This document shows positions 48,201-57,288 of a DNA stretch of 64,000 bases, piece by piece. The first letter of the stretch is position 1, and each line of letters starts with the position of its first letter. The DNA is from an uncultured Oscillospiraceae bacterium (lineage in GTDB: Bacteria > Bacillota > Clostridia > Oscillospirales > Oscillospiraceae), in the NCBI GenBank assembly GCA_910587505.1, contig CAJULD010000001.1, positions 97,855 through 161,854 on the forward strand. The letters run 5' to 3'. The position numbers and the translations under genes are program-made. The notes beneath the pieces were generated by a model. The model was not told the origin of the DNA and searched no databases. It worked only from the letters and a program-made list of their open reading frames with translations.

Positions 48201-48440
48201 TTACCCCCGGACGCTCAGAATGTTCAGGACCAGAGTCAGAACAATGAACGCGGCGCCGATCCACTTGGTTGCCTTGGCCAGCTTGGCATCAAAAGTCCTG
48301 GCCTTCCCTTTGGACATAAAGGTGTCGGCCACGCCGCCGATGGCGCCGGACAGGCCGGCGCTCTTGCCGGACTGGAACAGCACCGCCAGAATGACCGCCA
48401 GGCCGCACAGCAGCTGCAGGATCGTAATAAACAGGGTCAT
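48201..48440 (-). CDS. secG: Preprotein translocase subunit SecG
   Basis: A 79-residue small membrane subunit of the SecYEG channel. Two hydrophobic segments (residues 3-22 and 55-77) flank the conserved loop VLFQSGKSAGLSGAIGG. The ATG at 48440 follows TTTGGAGG. It has its own promoter and is followed by a hairpin, so it is monocistronic here. It serves general secretion, including the large surface proteins of this window. Confidence 0.95.
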   Translation of the reverse strand: MTLFITILQLLCGLAVILAVLFQSGKSAGLSGAIGGVADTFMSKGKARTFDAKLAKATKWIGAAFIVLTLVLNILSVRG

Positions 48441-48505
48441 AGAAACATACCTCCAAAGTTTTGATGGAAGCGCAAAAGCGCATAATTCCATTCCGCAGGA
48501 CTTAT

Positions 48506-48534
48506 ATCATAGCATATCCCGGCAGGGATTTCAA
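48506..48534 (-). promoter_or_regulatory. secG promoter
   Basis: Minus strand: TTGAAA (48529-48534), 17-nt spacer, TATGAT (48506-48511). Confidence 0.8.
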
Positions 48535-48578
48535 GGGGAAAGAGAAGCTTTTCCGGACAAAATTTAAAGCCGTCAGAC

Positions 48579-48607
48579 TTGCGCGGCGGTGCAGGGTGGT
48601 TTATAAT
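48579..48607 (+). promoter_or_regulatory. Promoter of the PatB/MalY gene
   Basis: TTGCGC (48579-48584), 17-nt spacer, perfect TATAAT (48602-48607), 29 nt before the start codon. Confidence 0.75.
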
Positions 48608-48636
48608 AGCAGAAAAATGAAAGGAGCGCAACCCTG

Positions 48637-49842
48637 ATGAAATATGATTTTACTTCCATTCTGGACCGCCGGGGCCGGGACGCCATGGCCGTGGACGGAC
48701 TGAGCGAAAAACCCGGCTTTGCCCCCTCCGGACCCAAAGAGGGCTTCGACCTGATCCCCATGTGGGTGGCGGATATGAACTTTCCCGCCGTACCCGCCAT
48801 CCCCCAGGCCATTATCAGCCGGGCCCGGCATCCCGCCTATGGGTATTTCCAGCCCCCGGCGGAGTATTTCGACGCCATCATTCAGTGGCAGACGGACCGT
48901 AACGGCGTGACCGGCCTGACAAAAGAGTGCGTCGGCTATGAAAACGGCGTGCTGGGCGGCGTGCTCAGCGCCCTGGGCGCGGTGTGCTCCCAGGGGGACC
49001 AGGTGCTGGTCCATTCCCCCACCTACATCGGCTTTACCGGCAGTCTGACCAACTGCGGCTACCGCCTCGTCCACAGCCCGCTGGTCAGGGACGGAGCGGG
49101 CGTGTGGCGGATGGACTTCGAGGACATGGAGAAACAGCTGACGGAGAACCGGATTCATGCCGCCATTCTCTGCTCCCCCCACAACCCCTGCGGACGGGTC
49201 TGGGAGCGCCGGGAGCTGGAACAGGCCATGGAGCTGTTCCGGAAGCACGACGTGTTCGTCATCTCCGACGAAATCTGGTCCGACCTGACCCTGGCCGGGC
49301 ACAGGCACATCCCCACCCAGTCCGTCTCTGAGGACGCAAGGCGGCGGACGGTCGCGCTGTACGCGCCGTCCAAAACCTTCAATCTGGCGGGGCTCATCGG
49401 CAGCTACCGGATCGTCTACGATCCCTGGCTCCGCGCCAGAGTGGAGCGGGAGGCGTCCCTGTCCCACTACAACAGCATGAACGAGCTGTCCATGCACGCG
49501 CTCATCGGCGCGTACAGTCCGGAGGGCCGGGAGTGGGTGGACGAGCTGCGGCAGGTGCTCACCGGAAACATTGATTACGCAACGGATTTTATCCGGGAAC
49601 ATTTTCAGGGAGTAGAGCTCTTCAAGCCGGAGGGAACGTACATGCTGTATCTGGACTGCACAGAGTGGTGCGCCCAGCACGGGAAGACCATCGGCGCGCT
49701 TTTGCAGGCGGGCTGGGACGTGGGCGTAGCCTGGCAGGACGGACGGCCCTTCCACGGCCCATGCCATATCCGGATGAACCTGGCCCTGCCCCTGAGCCGG
49801 GTACAGGAGGCGATGAGAAGGTTGGAGAAGTATGTGTTTTGA
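48637..49842 (+). CDS. PatB/MalY-type PLP-dependent C-S lyase (cystathionine beta-lyase)
   Basis: A 401-residue fold-type I aminotransferase-like lyase of the MalY/PatB family, cleaving cystathionine, cysteine or related C-S substrates to release a thiol or H2S, pyruvate and ammonia. The N-terminus YDFTSILDRRGRDAM and IPMWVADMNFPAVPAI are typical. The PLP lysine is in APSKTFNLAGL (Lys246), with SPHNPCGRVW and VISDEIWSDL before it. The start is preceded by AAAGGAGCG. Monocistronic with its own promoter and terminator. It might equally act in methionine metabolism or in taming sulphur amino acids. Confidence 0.93.
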   Translation: MKYDFTSILDRRGRDAMAVDGLSEKPGFAPSGPKEGFDLIPMWVADMNFPAVPAIPQAIISRARHPAYGYFQPPAEYFDAIIQWQTDRNGVTGLTKECVGYENGVLGGVLSALGAVCSQGDQVLVHSPTYIGFTGSLTNCGYRLVHSPLVRDGAGVWRMDFEDMEKQLTENRIHAAILCSPHNPCGRVWERRELEQAMELFRKHDVFVISDEIWSDLTLAGHRHIPTQSVSEDARRRTVALYAPSKTFNLAGLIGSYRIVYDPWLRARVEREASLSHYNSMNELSMHALIGAYSPEGREWVDELRQVLTGNIDYATDFIREHFQGVELFKPEGTYMLYLDCTEWCAQHGKTIGALLQAGWDVGVAWQDGRPFHGPCHIRMNLALPLSRVQEAMRRLEKYVF

Positions 49843-49930
49843 CGGTCTCCATACTTTTTCATAAAAGAAAAAGCATCAAAAAGATTTTCAGGAATTCTCA
49901 ATTTTTCCCTCGCAGGAGCTGCTGAAAAGG

Positions 49931-49974
49931 CCAGGACAGGGCGCCGGTTCTTCCGGTTCCCTGTCCTGGTTTTA
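49931..49974 (+). terminator. Terminator after the PatB/MalY gene
   Basis: CCAGGACAGGG pairs with CCCTGTCCTGG around an inner CCGG hairpin and is followed by TTTTA. It lies in the 316-bp gap 49843-50158, which otherwise holds family B repeat sequences. Confidence 0.8.
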
Positions 49975-50045
49975 TCTGCCATACTATTGTCACCTGCGGT
50001 GCGCCTGTAATGCAGGGTAACTCCTGCGAGGAGACAACGATAACT

Positions 50046-50156
50046 TCTTAAAGTTCTTTTTGATTCTTTTTCCGTGCAGTGCCCACAAAGTGGGCGCCAG
50101 CAGCCCGAGCCGCCGGGAGGCGGCGGGTGGTTTCTGAGAAAAAGAATATAGCCTTA
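50046..50156. repeat. Repeat family B, long unit
   Basis: AAAGTTCTTTTTGATTCTTT, TTCCGTGC on the left and GAGAAAAAGAATATAGCC on the right enclose two hairpins (GTGCCCACAAAGTGGGCGC and CCCGCCG-type GC stem). The unit abuts the stop of the VWA gene. Confidence 0.6.
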
Positions 50157-50158
50157 AC

Positions 50159-51427
50159 TCATTTCATCAGCTTCCTGCACGATACTGTCAGCTCCTCCAG
50201 GGTGGAGCAGGGGGCCATCTGGCACAGGGAGGACATGGTCTGGATGCTGGCCATGTAGGGCCATTTCCTCTGGGGAATCGGGTTGAGCCACAGCACCCTC
50301 CCCGCCTGCCGCCGGGCCTCCACCAGGGCCTGGGCCGCCCGGGGGATATCGACGGTCTTGGTGTCCGACAAAATCAGCAGCGTCGTGGACGGCCCCAGCA
50401 CCGGGGGGCGGCGGCTGCACAGCTCCTCCAGCGCCCGCCCCAGGTCGGTGCCCCGGCCGAAGAGGCCGGAGGAGCGCACATAGTCCCGGAAGGCGTCCAT
50501 ATTCTGTAAGGCGAAGGCGTCCACCTCCCGCACCTCCTCGGAGAACAGGAAGGTCCGGGAGGACTCCGATACCTCCGTCATGGACTTGATGAACCGCAGC
50601 ACAAACCCGGAGAACTGCAGCATGGACCCGGACACGTCGCACAGCAGCGCCAGCCGCCGCTTCTTCTGCCGCTTCTTCCGGAAGGAGAGGCGGTAAAAGC
50701 TGCCCCCGGTCTCCAGACCCCGCCGGATGGTCCGGCGGAAGTCCAGCTTCCCGCTGTGGCCCTGTCCCTGCCGCTTCCGGCTGAGCTCCGCGTTCAGCTG
50801 ACGGGAAATGGCGGCGATGAGAGCCGCGGCACGGGGAATGTCCGCCTCCCGGAACTGGGAGATGTCCCGGTAGAGCAGGGCCATGTCCGGATCCAGCGCC
50901 TCGCTGCCCACCGCCGCGTCGTCCTCCATGATCATCTGCTGCTCCAGCAGGAAGCGCATGAATACGGAGCGGATGAAATTGCTGTACAGCCTGGGGCTGC
51001 GCCTGAGGTTGCCCTGCATTTTTTCCAGCATCTGCCGCAGCTGGTCCCGCTTGTCCTCGCCCATGCGGACGTAGACCTCCTGAAGGTCCTCCCTGAGCTC
51101 CATGCTCCGGCCGCCCACCTGAAGCTCCTGTTCCGCCTCCATGCGGCGCCGGGCCAGCTCCCGGGCTTCCTCCTCCTGCTTCCGCCGGATGGCGTCCCGC
51201 CGCTCCGCGCTGACGAAAAAGTGGTCGAAGCAGTGCTGAAAAACGGCCTGCTCCTCCCGGCTTTTGGCGTAGACCGCCTGGAGGGCCAGCCGCACCGTCT
51301 CCCGGCTGTCCAGATCCAGAACGGAGAGCATCCGGCAGGCATCCTCCGTCTCCTGAACCCCCACCGCCAGTCCCTCGGCGCGCAGCATGGCGGAGAACTC
51401 CGCCAGCTTTTCCAGATAGACGCTCAT
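50159..51427 (-). CDS. VWA domain (CoxE-like) protein
   Basis: A 422-residue protein of the VWA-containing CoxE-like family. The N-terminal half is helical (LAEFSAMLRAEGLAVGVQET, many charged residues). The C-terminal VWA domain begins near residue 255 with the MIDAS motif CDVSGSM (Asp264), and later has ILSDTKTV. Such proteins work with MoxR AAA ATPases as metal-cofactor or protein maturation chaperones. The start overlaps the MoxR stop by four bases (ATGA), so the two are made together. Confidence 0.92.
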   Translation of the reverse strand: MSVYLEKLAEFSAMLRAEGLAVGVQETEDACRMLSVLDLDSRETVRLALQAVYAKSREEQAVFQHCFDHFFVSAERRDAIRRKQEEEARELARRRMEAEQELQVGGRSMELREDLQEVYVRMGEDKRDQLRQMLEKMQGNLRRSPRLYSNFIRSVFMRFLLEQQMIMEDDAAVGSEALDPDMALLYRDISQFREADIPRAAALIAAISRQLNAELSRKRQGQGHSGKLDFRRTIRRGLETGGSFYRLSFRKKRQKKRRLALLCDVSGSMLQFSGFVLRFIKSMTEVSESSRTFLFSEEVREVDAFALQNMDAFRDYVRSSGLFGRGTDLGRALEELCSRRPPVLGPSTTLLILSDTKTVDIPRAAQALVEARRQAGRVLWLNPIPQRKWPYMASIQTMSSLCQMAPCSTLEELTVSCRKLMK

Positions 51428-52326
51428 GACCGGTGATGGCCGCAGGCGCCGCAGCGCTCATGGTCATGGTCGCGGCCCTCGCCGGAGAGCACGTCCCCGG
51501 CGGCCTCCAGGTCCTCGCTGCTCTTGAGAACAAAGCCCATGGTCTGCCTCGCGGCCTCCCGCGTCAGGTCGCTGATCCCCAGGGCCTCCAGGGCGGACAC
51601 CCAGTCCAGGGTCTCGGCGATGGAGGGCTTTTTCAGAATGGACTCGCTCTGGCGCAGGTCGTGGATGGCCCGGGCCACCTGGACGGCCAGATGCTCATTG
51701 ACGTTGGGCCGCCTGGCCCGGATGATCTCCGTTTCTCTCTCAATGTCCGGGTATTGCAGGTACAGGTAGGCGCACCGCCGCCGCAGGGCTTCCCCCAGCG
51801 GGCGGGTCCGGTTGGAGGTCAGTACCACGAAGGGGATGGAGGAGGCCCGGATCACCCCCGTCTCGGGAATGGTGACCTGCATCTCGGAGAGCAGCTCCAG
51901 CAGGAAGGCCTCGAACTCCTCGTCAGATTTGTCGATCTCGTCGATGAGCAGCACCACCGGCTTTTCCGACCGGATGGCCCGCAGCAGGGGGCGCTCCAGC
52001 AGGTACTCGTCGCTGAACAGGGACTTCGTCAGCTGCTCCGGGTCCTGCCGGTCCATCTGTACCTGGATGCTCAGCAGCTGCTTCTGATAGTTCCACTCAT
52101 ACAGGGCCTTGCTCTCGTCCAGCCCCTCGTAGCATTGCAGCCGCACCATCTCCCGGTCCAGCACGCCGGCCATGACCCTGGCGATCTCGGTCTTTCCTAC
52201 CCCGGCGGGCCCCTCGATGAGCAGAGGCCGGCCCAGCCGGAGAGCCACCAGCAGAGTGGCGGCCACGTCGCCGGAGCAGATGTATTTTGCTTCGTCCAGT
52301 TTCTTTTGCAGGGCAGGGATGTCCAT
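51424..52326 (-). CDS. MoxR-family AAA ATPase with His/Cys-rich C-terminal tail
   Basis: A 300-residue AAA+ ATPase of the MoxR branch. Walker A is GPAGVGKTEIARV (Lys45), Walker B LLIDEIDKSDEEFEAFLL, and sensor 1 is VLTSNRTRPLGEALRRR. The last 18 residues, EGRDHDHERCGACGHHRS, contain four His and two Cys in a CxxC arrangement, which looks like a metal-binding tail. It forms an operon with the CoxE-like VWA protein. The ATG at 52326 follows CAAAGGAGAC. Confidence 0.93.
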   Translation of the reverse strand: MDIPALQKKLDEAKYICSGDVAATLLVALRLGRPLLIEGPAGVGKTEIARVMAGVLDREMVRLQCYEGLDESKALYEWNYQKQLLSIQVQMDRQDPEQLTKSLFSDEYLLERPLLRAIRSEKPVVLLIDEIDKSDEEFEAFLLELLSEMQVTIPETGVIRASSIPFVVLTSNRTRPLGEALRRRCAYLYLQYPDIERETEIIRARRPNVNEHLAVQVARAIHDLRQSESILKKPSIAETLDWVSALEALGISDLTREAARQTMGFVLKSSEDLEAAGDVLSGEGRDHDHERCGACGHHRS

Positions 52327-52368
52327 ATCCAGTCTCCTTTGTGAAGGTTTTAACAGAAAGTCAACCAG

Positions 52369-52397
52369 AGAATACCACAATTTCAGGAAAAATGCAA
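52369..52397 (-). promoter_or_regulatory. Promoter of the MoxR-VWA operon
   Basis: Minus strand: TTGCAT (52392-52397), 17-nt spacer, TATTCT (52369-52374). Confidence 0.75.
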
Positions 52398-52469
52398 CGA
52401 AATTTTAGTGGAAAAGCGGAGGCGGATGGGGTACAATAGAGATGCAGCAATGATAGACGGGAGGCCGGG

Positions 52470-53012
52470 ATGATGACGGAGAAAGAGATGACCGATCTGG
52501 CGGTGGAGCTGGGCTTTGCCAATGTGGCGGTAATGGACACAAAGGATCTGACCTTTGTGCCGTCCTTCCGCCCCCTGTGCGAGGAGAATCTCTGCGGAAA
52601 GTATGGCGCGAACTACGCCTGCCCGCCGGACTGCGGCAGCGTGGAGGAGATGGCGGAGCGCATCCGCCGGTGGCCCCGGGCGCTGGTCATGCAGACCATG
52701 TGGGACATCGAGGACCCGCTGGACGAGGCCCGGACCAAACCCGCCAAAGGGGCCCACAACGACATGACCCGCCGGCTCATTGAACGGGCGGACCGGCCGG
52801 GGCTGATGGTGGGCGCGGGCGGATGCAGCCTGTGTTCCCCCTGCGCCATTGTGAAGGGGGAGCCCTGCCGATTCCCGGACAAGCGGTATTCCTGCATGTC
52901 GGCCTACTGCGTGTTTGTGCAGGAAATGGCGGAAAAGTGCGGGATGGAGTACGACTGCGGGCCGGGCGTGGTGGCGTTTTTCAGCATGTTCTGCTTTGAC
53001 CCCGGACAGTGA
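52470..53012 (+). CDS. DUF2284 metal-binding protein
   Basis: A 180-residue Cys-rich protein of the DUF2284 (predicted metal-binding) family. Cysteine clusters are CGKYGANYACPPDCGSVEEM (residues about 42-58), GAGGCSLCSPCAIVKGEPC near 115-130, and CMSAYCVFVQEM, and a last Cys near the end. They suggest Fe-S or zinc sites. Function unknown. GGGAGGCCGGG precedes the doubled ATG at 52470. A TACAAT at 52432 with a weak TGGAAA -35 is the likely promoter. coaX follows after 12 bp. Confidence 0.9.
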   Translation: MMTEKEMTDLAVELGFANVAVMDTKDLTFVPSFRPLCEENLCGKYGANYACPPDCGSVEEMAERIRRWPRALVMQTMWDIEDPLDEARTKPAKGAHNDMTRRLIERADRPGLMVGAGGCSLCSPCAIVKGEPCRFPDKRYSCMSAYCVFVQEMAEKCGMEYDCGPGVVAFFSMFCFDPGQ

Positions 53013-53024
53013 GGGAGCGCGCTC

Positions 53025-53813
53025 ATGCTTTTGGCCATAGACGTTGGAAATTCCAATATTTCTCTGGGCGTTTTCCGGGGAGCGGCGCTGCTGATGAAGG
53101 GGAAGATTTCCGTCCGGACCAGACGGAGCGCCGACGAATACGCGGCGCTGCTCTATGACCTGCTGCGGATGCGGCAGATTCCACGGGAGGAAATGACCGG
53201 CTGCATTCTCTCCTCCGTGGTACCGGAGCTGACCGGGCTGGTGGAGGAGGCCGTCCGCATGGCGGCGGGGCTGGAGCCCCTCCGGGTGGGGCCGGGCATC
53301 CGCACGGGCTTTCGCATCCGGATCGACGATCCCTCCCAGCTGGGGGGCGACCTGGTGGCCGACACCCTGGCGGGCCTGACGGAATACGGCGCGCCCCTGG
53401 TGGTGATCGACGCGGGCACGGTGACGGCCATTGTGGCCGTGGACCGGAACAGGACCTATCTGGGAGGCTGCATCCTGCCCGGCATCCGCTCCAGCGCCCA
53501 GATGCTCAAGGAGACCACCGCCCTGCTGCCCTCCATCGAGCTGGGCGGCGGCGAGGAGGACTGTCTGGGGCGCAACAGCGCCGGAGCCATGCGCTGCGGA
53601 CTGCTGCTGGGCAGCGCCATGATGGTGGACGGCTTCATCGGCCGGTACAGTGCCCTGCCGGGGATGGCGGGGGCGGTGTGCGTGGCCACCGGCGGGTCCG
53701 CGCCGCTGGTGACCGCCCGGTGCGAAAGGGAAATCCGGCAGGACCCGGAGCTGACGCTGAAGGGCCTGCGGTACCTCTATGAGACCAACCGGCCAAAACC
53801 CAAACGGTCATAA
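53025..53813 (+). CDS. coaX: Type III pantothenate kinase
   Basis: A 262-residue ASKHA-fold kinase phosphorylating pantothenate, the first step of CoA synthesis, needing a monovalent cation and not inhibited by CoA. The N-terminal phosphate loop LLAIDVGNSNISLGVF, GADR-equivalent LGGDLVADTLAGL, and VVIDAGTVTAIVAVD are intact. The length is typical. Its neighbour, a probable pantothenate ECF S component, fits a CoA-supply pair. ATG at 53025 lies 12 bp after the DUF2284 stop. Confidence 0.96.
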   Translation: MLLAIDVGNSNISLGVFRGAALLMKGKISVRTRRSADEYAALLYDLLRMRQIPREEMTGCILSSVVPELTGLVEEAVRMAAGLEPLRVGPGIRTGFRIRIDDPSQLGGDLVADTLAGLTEYGAPLVVIDAGTVTAIVAVDRNRTYLGGCILPGIRSSAQMLKETTALLPSIELGGGEEDCLGRNSAGAMRCGLLLGSAMMVDGFIGRYSALPGMAGAVCVATGGSAPLVTARCEREIRQDPELTLKGLRYLYETNRPKPKRS

Positions 53814-53909
53814 CCGGTTTTTCGCCGGTATGATACATATTCTGCGCGCCGTACCCCATACTATTTCGTGAAAGAAAAAATACGCAAAAACACGTTGCAT
53901 ACGCTCTTT

Positions 53910-53986
53910 GCTGCCGTGGAAAACCAGGATCTGCACACGGTAACGGGCATTTTCTTTCCGGAAAACAGCATAACAGGGACGGCAGC
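53910..53986 (+). promoter_or_regulatory. Structured leader upstream of pantothenate ECF gene
   Basis: GCTGCCGT (53910-53917) pairs exactly with ACGGCAGC (53979-53986), closing a 61-nt stretch that contains an inner hairpin TTTTCTTTCCGGAAAAC. A GAGG/CCTC stem follows, next to the AAAGGAG ribosome site. It does not match a riboswitch class I know. Confidence 0.35.
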
Positions 53987-54019
53987 GCGAGGTGAAATAC
54001 CCTCAAAGGAGAAAACAGT

Positions 54020-54622
54020 ATGAGCAACACAAGCAGCAAAGTCCGGCAGACCGCACTGACGGCGGTACTGGCGGCAATCATCCTCCTCATGGCCTTTACC
54101 CCGCTGGGGTATCTGCACATCGGGCCCATGTCCATCACCCTGCTGGTGATCCCCGTGGTCATCGGCGGCATGACGCTGGGGCCCGTACGGGGAGGCTTCC
54201 TGGGCGCGGTTTTCGGGGCTACCAGCCTGGCCCAGTGCTTCATGGGCGATGTGACCGGGGCGGCCATGTTTGCGGCCAACGCCGCGGGCACGGTCATTGC
54301 CTGTTTTGTGCCCCGGATTTTGATCGGCGTGGTATCGGGGCTTCTGTTCCCCGCCCTGATGAAGGCCTCCAAAAGGAGCGCCATTGCCTTCACCGGCACC
54401 GCCGTGGCGGGGACGCTGACCAACACCGTCTTCTTTGTGGCCCTGGTGGTCGCTTTCTTCAAGGACAGCGTCCTGGGCGGCGGTTCCTTCTGGGCGATCT
54501 TCGTCACCTTCTTCTCCGTCAATGTGGCGGTGGAGCTGGCGGTGGGCGTCGTGGTCAGCGCGGCGCTGAGCGCGGTGCTGACCCGGCTGGTTCTGAAAAC
54601 GCCGCAGTATCAGGCGGCGTGA
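54020..54622 (+). CDS. panT: ECF transporter S component, probable pantothenate type
   Basis: A 200-residue membrane protein of the ECF S-component type, with six hydrophobic segments. Typical sections are TAVLAAIILLMAFTPLGYL, GPMSITLLVIPVVIGGMTLG and GFLGAVFGATSLAQCFMG, then TVAGTLTNTVFFVALVVA-type sequence. The adjacency to coaX and the PanT-like loop pattern suggest pantothenate as substrate; this is inference from context. The start is preceded by TCAAAGGAGAAAAC. It needs the shared EcfAA'T module from elsewhere. Confidence 0.82.
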   Translation: MSNTSSKVRQTALTAVLAAIILLMAFTPLGYLHIGPMSITLLVIPVVIGGMTLGPVRGGFLGAVFGATSLAQCFMGDVTGAAMFAANAAGTVIACFVPRILIGVVSGLLFPALMKASKRSAIAFTGTAVAGTLTNTVFFVALVVAFFKDSVLGGGSFWAIFVTFFSVNVAVELAVGVVVSAALSAVLTRLVLKTPQYQAA

Positions 54623-54656
54623 CCCGGGGAACCTCCGATTCTTTTTTAACACACAG

Positions 54657-54690
54657 AAAATCCGGCGGCCCCTCTGGGCCGCCGGATTTT
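54657..54690 (+). terminator. Terminator after panT
   Basis: AAAATCCGGCGGCCC and GGGCCGCCGGATTTT form a 15-bp perfect stem around a 4-nt loop. Confidence 0.9.
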
Positions 54691-54906
54691 GCCGCTTCAG
54701 CGGCCTCCCTGACGGAAAAAGGAAAAACACATTGATTTTTCAGAAAAGCGAGGTAAAATAGTGGGTGACGGCAGAGCCCCGGACGCGCCCGCATCCCAAC
54801 AGTACAACGAAAGACAAGAAGGCACATTTCCAGACATTTTCAAACCTTTGCCGGTTCGGTATACTGGAGTTGAACAAAATATCTAAATGTAATGGAGGGT
54901 TATACG

Positions 54907-57288
54907 ATGCGCTATGGATATTTTGACAACGAAAACCGGGAATACGTCATTGACCGGATGGACCTCCCCGTCTCCTGGACCAACTATATCGGCACGGGGG
55001 ACCTGTACGGCGTATTCAACCACACCGCCGGCGGCTACGTGCTGTATAAGTCGCCGGAGTATCACCGGATCACCCGCTTCCGGCCCAACGGCGTGCCCAT
55101 GGACCGGCCGGGCCACTACGTCTATCTCCGGGACGACGAAACCGGAGACTTCTGGACGGTCTCCTGGCAGCCCGTGGGTAAGCCCATGGAGCACTATTCC
55201 TGCCGGTTTGGCCTGAGCTATGTGAAGTATCTGTGCAATTACAGCGGGATCAGCGCCGGACAGACCCTCTTTGCCGCGATGGACGACCCGGTAGAGCTCT
55301 GGGACGTGACGCTGCGCAACGACTCCGGCCGGCCAAGGAAGCTGTCGGTGTACGCTTACGTGGAGTTCAGCTTCCACCACGTGGACATGGACAACCGGAA
55401 CTTCCAGATGAGCCTTTACGCCGCCGGGAGCCGTTGCGAAGACGGGGTCATCGAGCATGAGCTCCACTATGAGGAGGACAGCTGCCAGTTTTTCACCGCC
55501 TCCTTTGATCCCGACGGCTTCGACTGCCTCCGGGACAGATTCATCGGTCCCTACCGCACGGAGAGCAATCCCCTCGCCGTGGAGTCCGGTCAGTGCGCAG
55601 GGTCCTTCGAGAAAGGCGGGAATCACTGCGGCTGCCTGCAAAGGAAGCTGGAGCTCCGGCCCGGCGAGGAGGTCCGTCTGCTTTATCTGCTGGGCGAGGG
55701 CGGCGTCCGGACCGGGAAGGCCATGCGGGAAAAATACACCCCGGCGCGGGTGGACGGTGACTTCGCCCGGCTGGCCGCCTTCTGGGCGGACAAGCTGGAC
55801 TGCCTTCAGGTTTCCACGCCCAACGAGGGCATGAATACGGAGCTGAACATCTGGAATCTGTACCAGAGCGAAATCAACGTGATGTTCTCCCGCTTTACCT
55901 CCTTCATCGAGGTGGGGGGCCGGGTGGGGCTGGGCTACCGGGACACGGCTCAGGACGCCATGATGACGCCCCACGCCAACCCCGTCAAGTGCCGCAGCCG
56001 CATTCTGGAGCTGCTCCGGGCCCTGACGAAGCAGGGCTATGGCCTGCACCTGTTCGAGCCCCGGTGGTTCGAGCCGGAGGAGAAGCCCCAGTCCTTCCGC
56101 TCCCCCACGGTGATCCCCACGCCGGACAGGAGCCAGATCGTCCACGGCCTCAAGGACGCCTGCGCCGACGACGCCCTCTGGCTGGTGAGCAGCATCGTGC
56201 AGTATATCCGGGAAACCGGAGATCTGGATTTTGCCGACAGGGTGGTCACCTACGCCGACGGCGGCGAGGGCACAGTCTATGAGCATATGGAGCGCATCCT
56301 GGACTTTTCCGCCAGGGAGGTGGGCGCCAACGGGATCTGCAGGGGCCTTCGGGCCGACTGGAACGACTGCCTGAATCTGGGCGGCGGCGAGAGCGCCATG
56401 GTCAGCTTCCTGCACTGCTGGGCCATTGGCAATTTCGTTTCTCTGGCCCGGCGGCTGGGCCGTGAGGCGGACGCGGCGCGTTATGAGGCCATGGGCCGGG
56501 GGGTGAAAGATGCCTGCGAGCGGGTGCTGTGGGACGGCAAATGGTACGCGCGGGGCATTACCGCCGACGGGCGGAAAATCGGCGTCCAGCAGGACAAAGA
56601 GGGCAGGGTTCACATGGAAAGCAACACCTGGGCGGTGCTCAGCGGCGCGGCGGACCGGGAGCGGGGCCTTTCCGCCATGGACAGCGTGGACGAATATCTT
56701 TTCACGGAGTACGGCCTGATGCTCAACGCCCCCTGCTACCGGACCGTGGACGACGGCATCGGCTTTGTCACCCGGGTCTATCCCGGATTGAAGGAGAACG
56801 GGGCCATTTTCAGCCATCCCAACCCCTGGGCCTGGTGCGCGGAGGCGGTGCTGGGCCGGGGCAGCCGGGCCATGAAGTTCTATAACGCCCTGTGCCCCGC
56901 CCTGCAAAACGACAAAATCGAGGTCCGGGAGGCGGAGCCCTACTCCTACTGCCAGTTCGTGGTGGGAAAGGAGCACACCGCCTTCGGCCGTGCCAGGCAC
57001 CCCTTCATGACCGGCTCCGCCGGGTGGGCCTACTACGCGGCCACCCAGTATCTGCTGGGAATCCGGCCCGATTTTGACCGGATGGTGGTAGACCCCTGCA
57101 TCCCGGCGGACTGGAAGGAGTTTTCCGTCAGGCGCCGGTGGAGAGGAGCGGAGTACCACATTCACGTGACCAACCCCCGCGGCGTGGAAAAGGGAGTCGT
57201 TTCCCTCACTGTGGACGGGGAGGAGGCGGAGGCGCTGCCGGTCCTTCCGGCGGGCAGCGTGTGCCGGGCAGAGGCAGTCATGGGATAA
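54907..57288 (+). CDS. GH94 family disaccharide phosphorylase (chitobiose/cellobionate-type)
   Basis: A 793-residue cytosolic GH94 inverting phosphorylase. The N-terminus MRYGYFDNENREYVIDRMDL is typical of N,N'-diacetylchitobiose phosphorylases. The catalytic acid lies in RADWNDCLNLGG (Asp487 as general acid in the DWND motif), with GYRDTAQDAMM before it. Possible substrates are diacetylchitobiose, cellobionic acid or another beta-glucoside. The sugar-1-phosphate product would be handled by the phosphohexomutase encoded next. The ATG at 54907 has AATGGAGGG as ribosome site; an upstream ATG at 54892 overlaps that site and is not used here. A TATACT -10 lies at 54860. Confidence 0.88.
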   Translation: MRYGYFDNENREYVIDRMDLPVSWTNYIGTGDLYGVFNHTAGGYVLYKSPEYHRITRFRPNGVPMDRPGHYVYLRDDETGDFWTVSWQPVGKPMEHYSCRFGLSYVKYLCNYSGISAGQTLFAAMDDPVELWDVTLRNDSGRPRKLSVYAYVEFSFHHVDMDNRNFQMSLYAAGSRCEDGVIEHELHYEEDSCQFFTASFDPDGFDCLRDRFIGPYRTESNPLAVESGQCAGSFEKGGNHCGCLQRKLELRPGEEVRLLYLLGEGGVRTGKAMREKYTPARVDGDFARLAAFWADKLDCLQVSTPNEGMNTELNIWNLYQSEINVMFSRFTSFIEVGGRVGLGYRDTAQDAMMTPHANPVKCRSRILELLRALTKQGYGLHLFEPRWFEPEEKPQSFRSPTVIPTPDRSQIVHGLKDACADDALWLVSSIVQYIRETGDLDFADRVVTYADGGEGTVYEHMERILDFSAREVGANGICRGLRADWNDCLNLGGGESAMVSFLHCWAIGNFVSLARRLGREADAARYEAMGRGVKDACERVLWDGKWYARGITADGRKIGVQQDKEGRVHMESNTWAVLSGAADRERGLSAMDSVDEYLFTEYGLMLNAPCYRTVDDGIGFVTRVYPGLKENGAIFSHPNPWAWCAEAVLGRGSRAMKFYNALCPALQNDKIEVREAEPYSYCQFVVGKEHTAFGRARHPFMTGSAGWAYYAATQYLLGIRPDFDRMVVDPCIPADWKEFSVRRRWRGAEYHIHVTNPRGVEKGVVSLTVDGEEAEALPVLPAGSVCRAEAVMG

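Noticed and set aside
54892..54906. ATG at 54892 as the GH94 start
   Set aside because: The GGAGGG of its second and third codons is the obvious ribosome site for the ATG at 54907, where family members begin.
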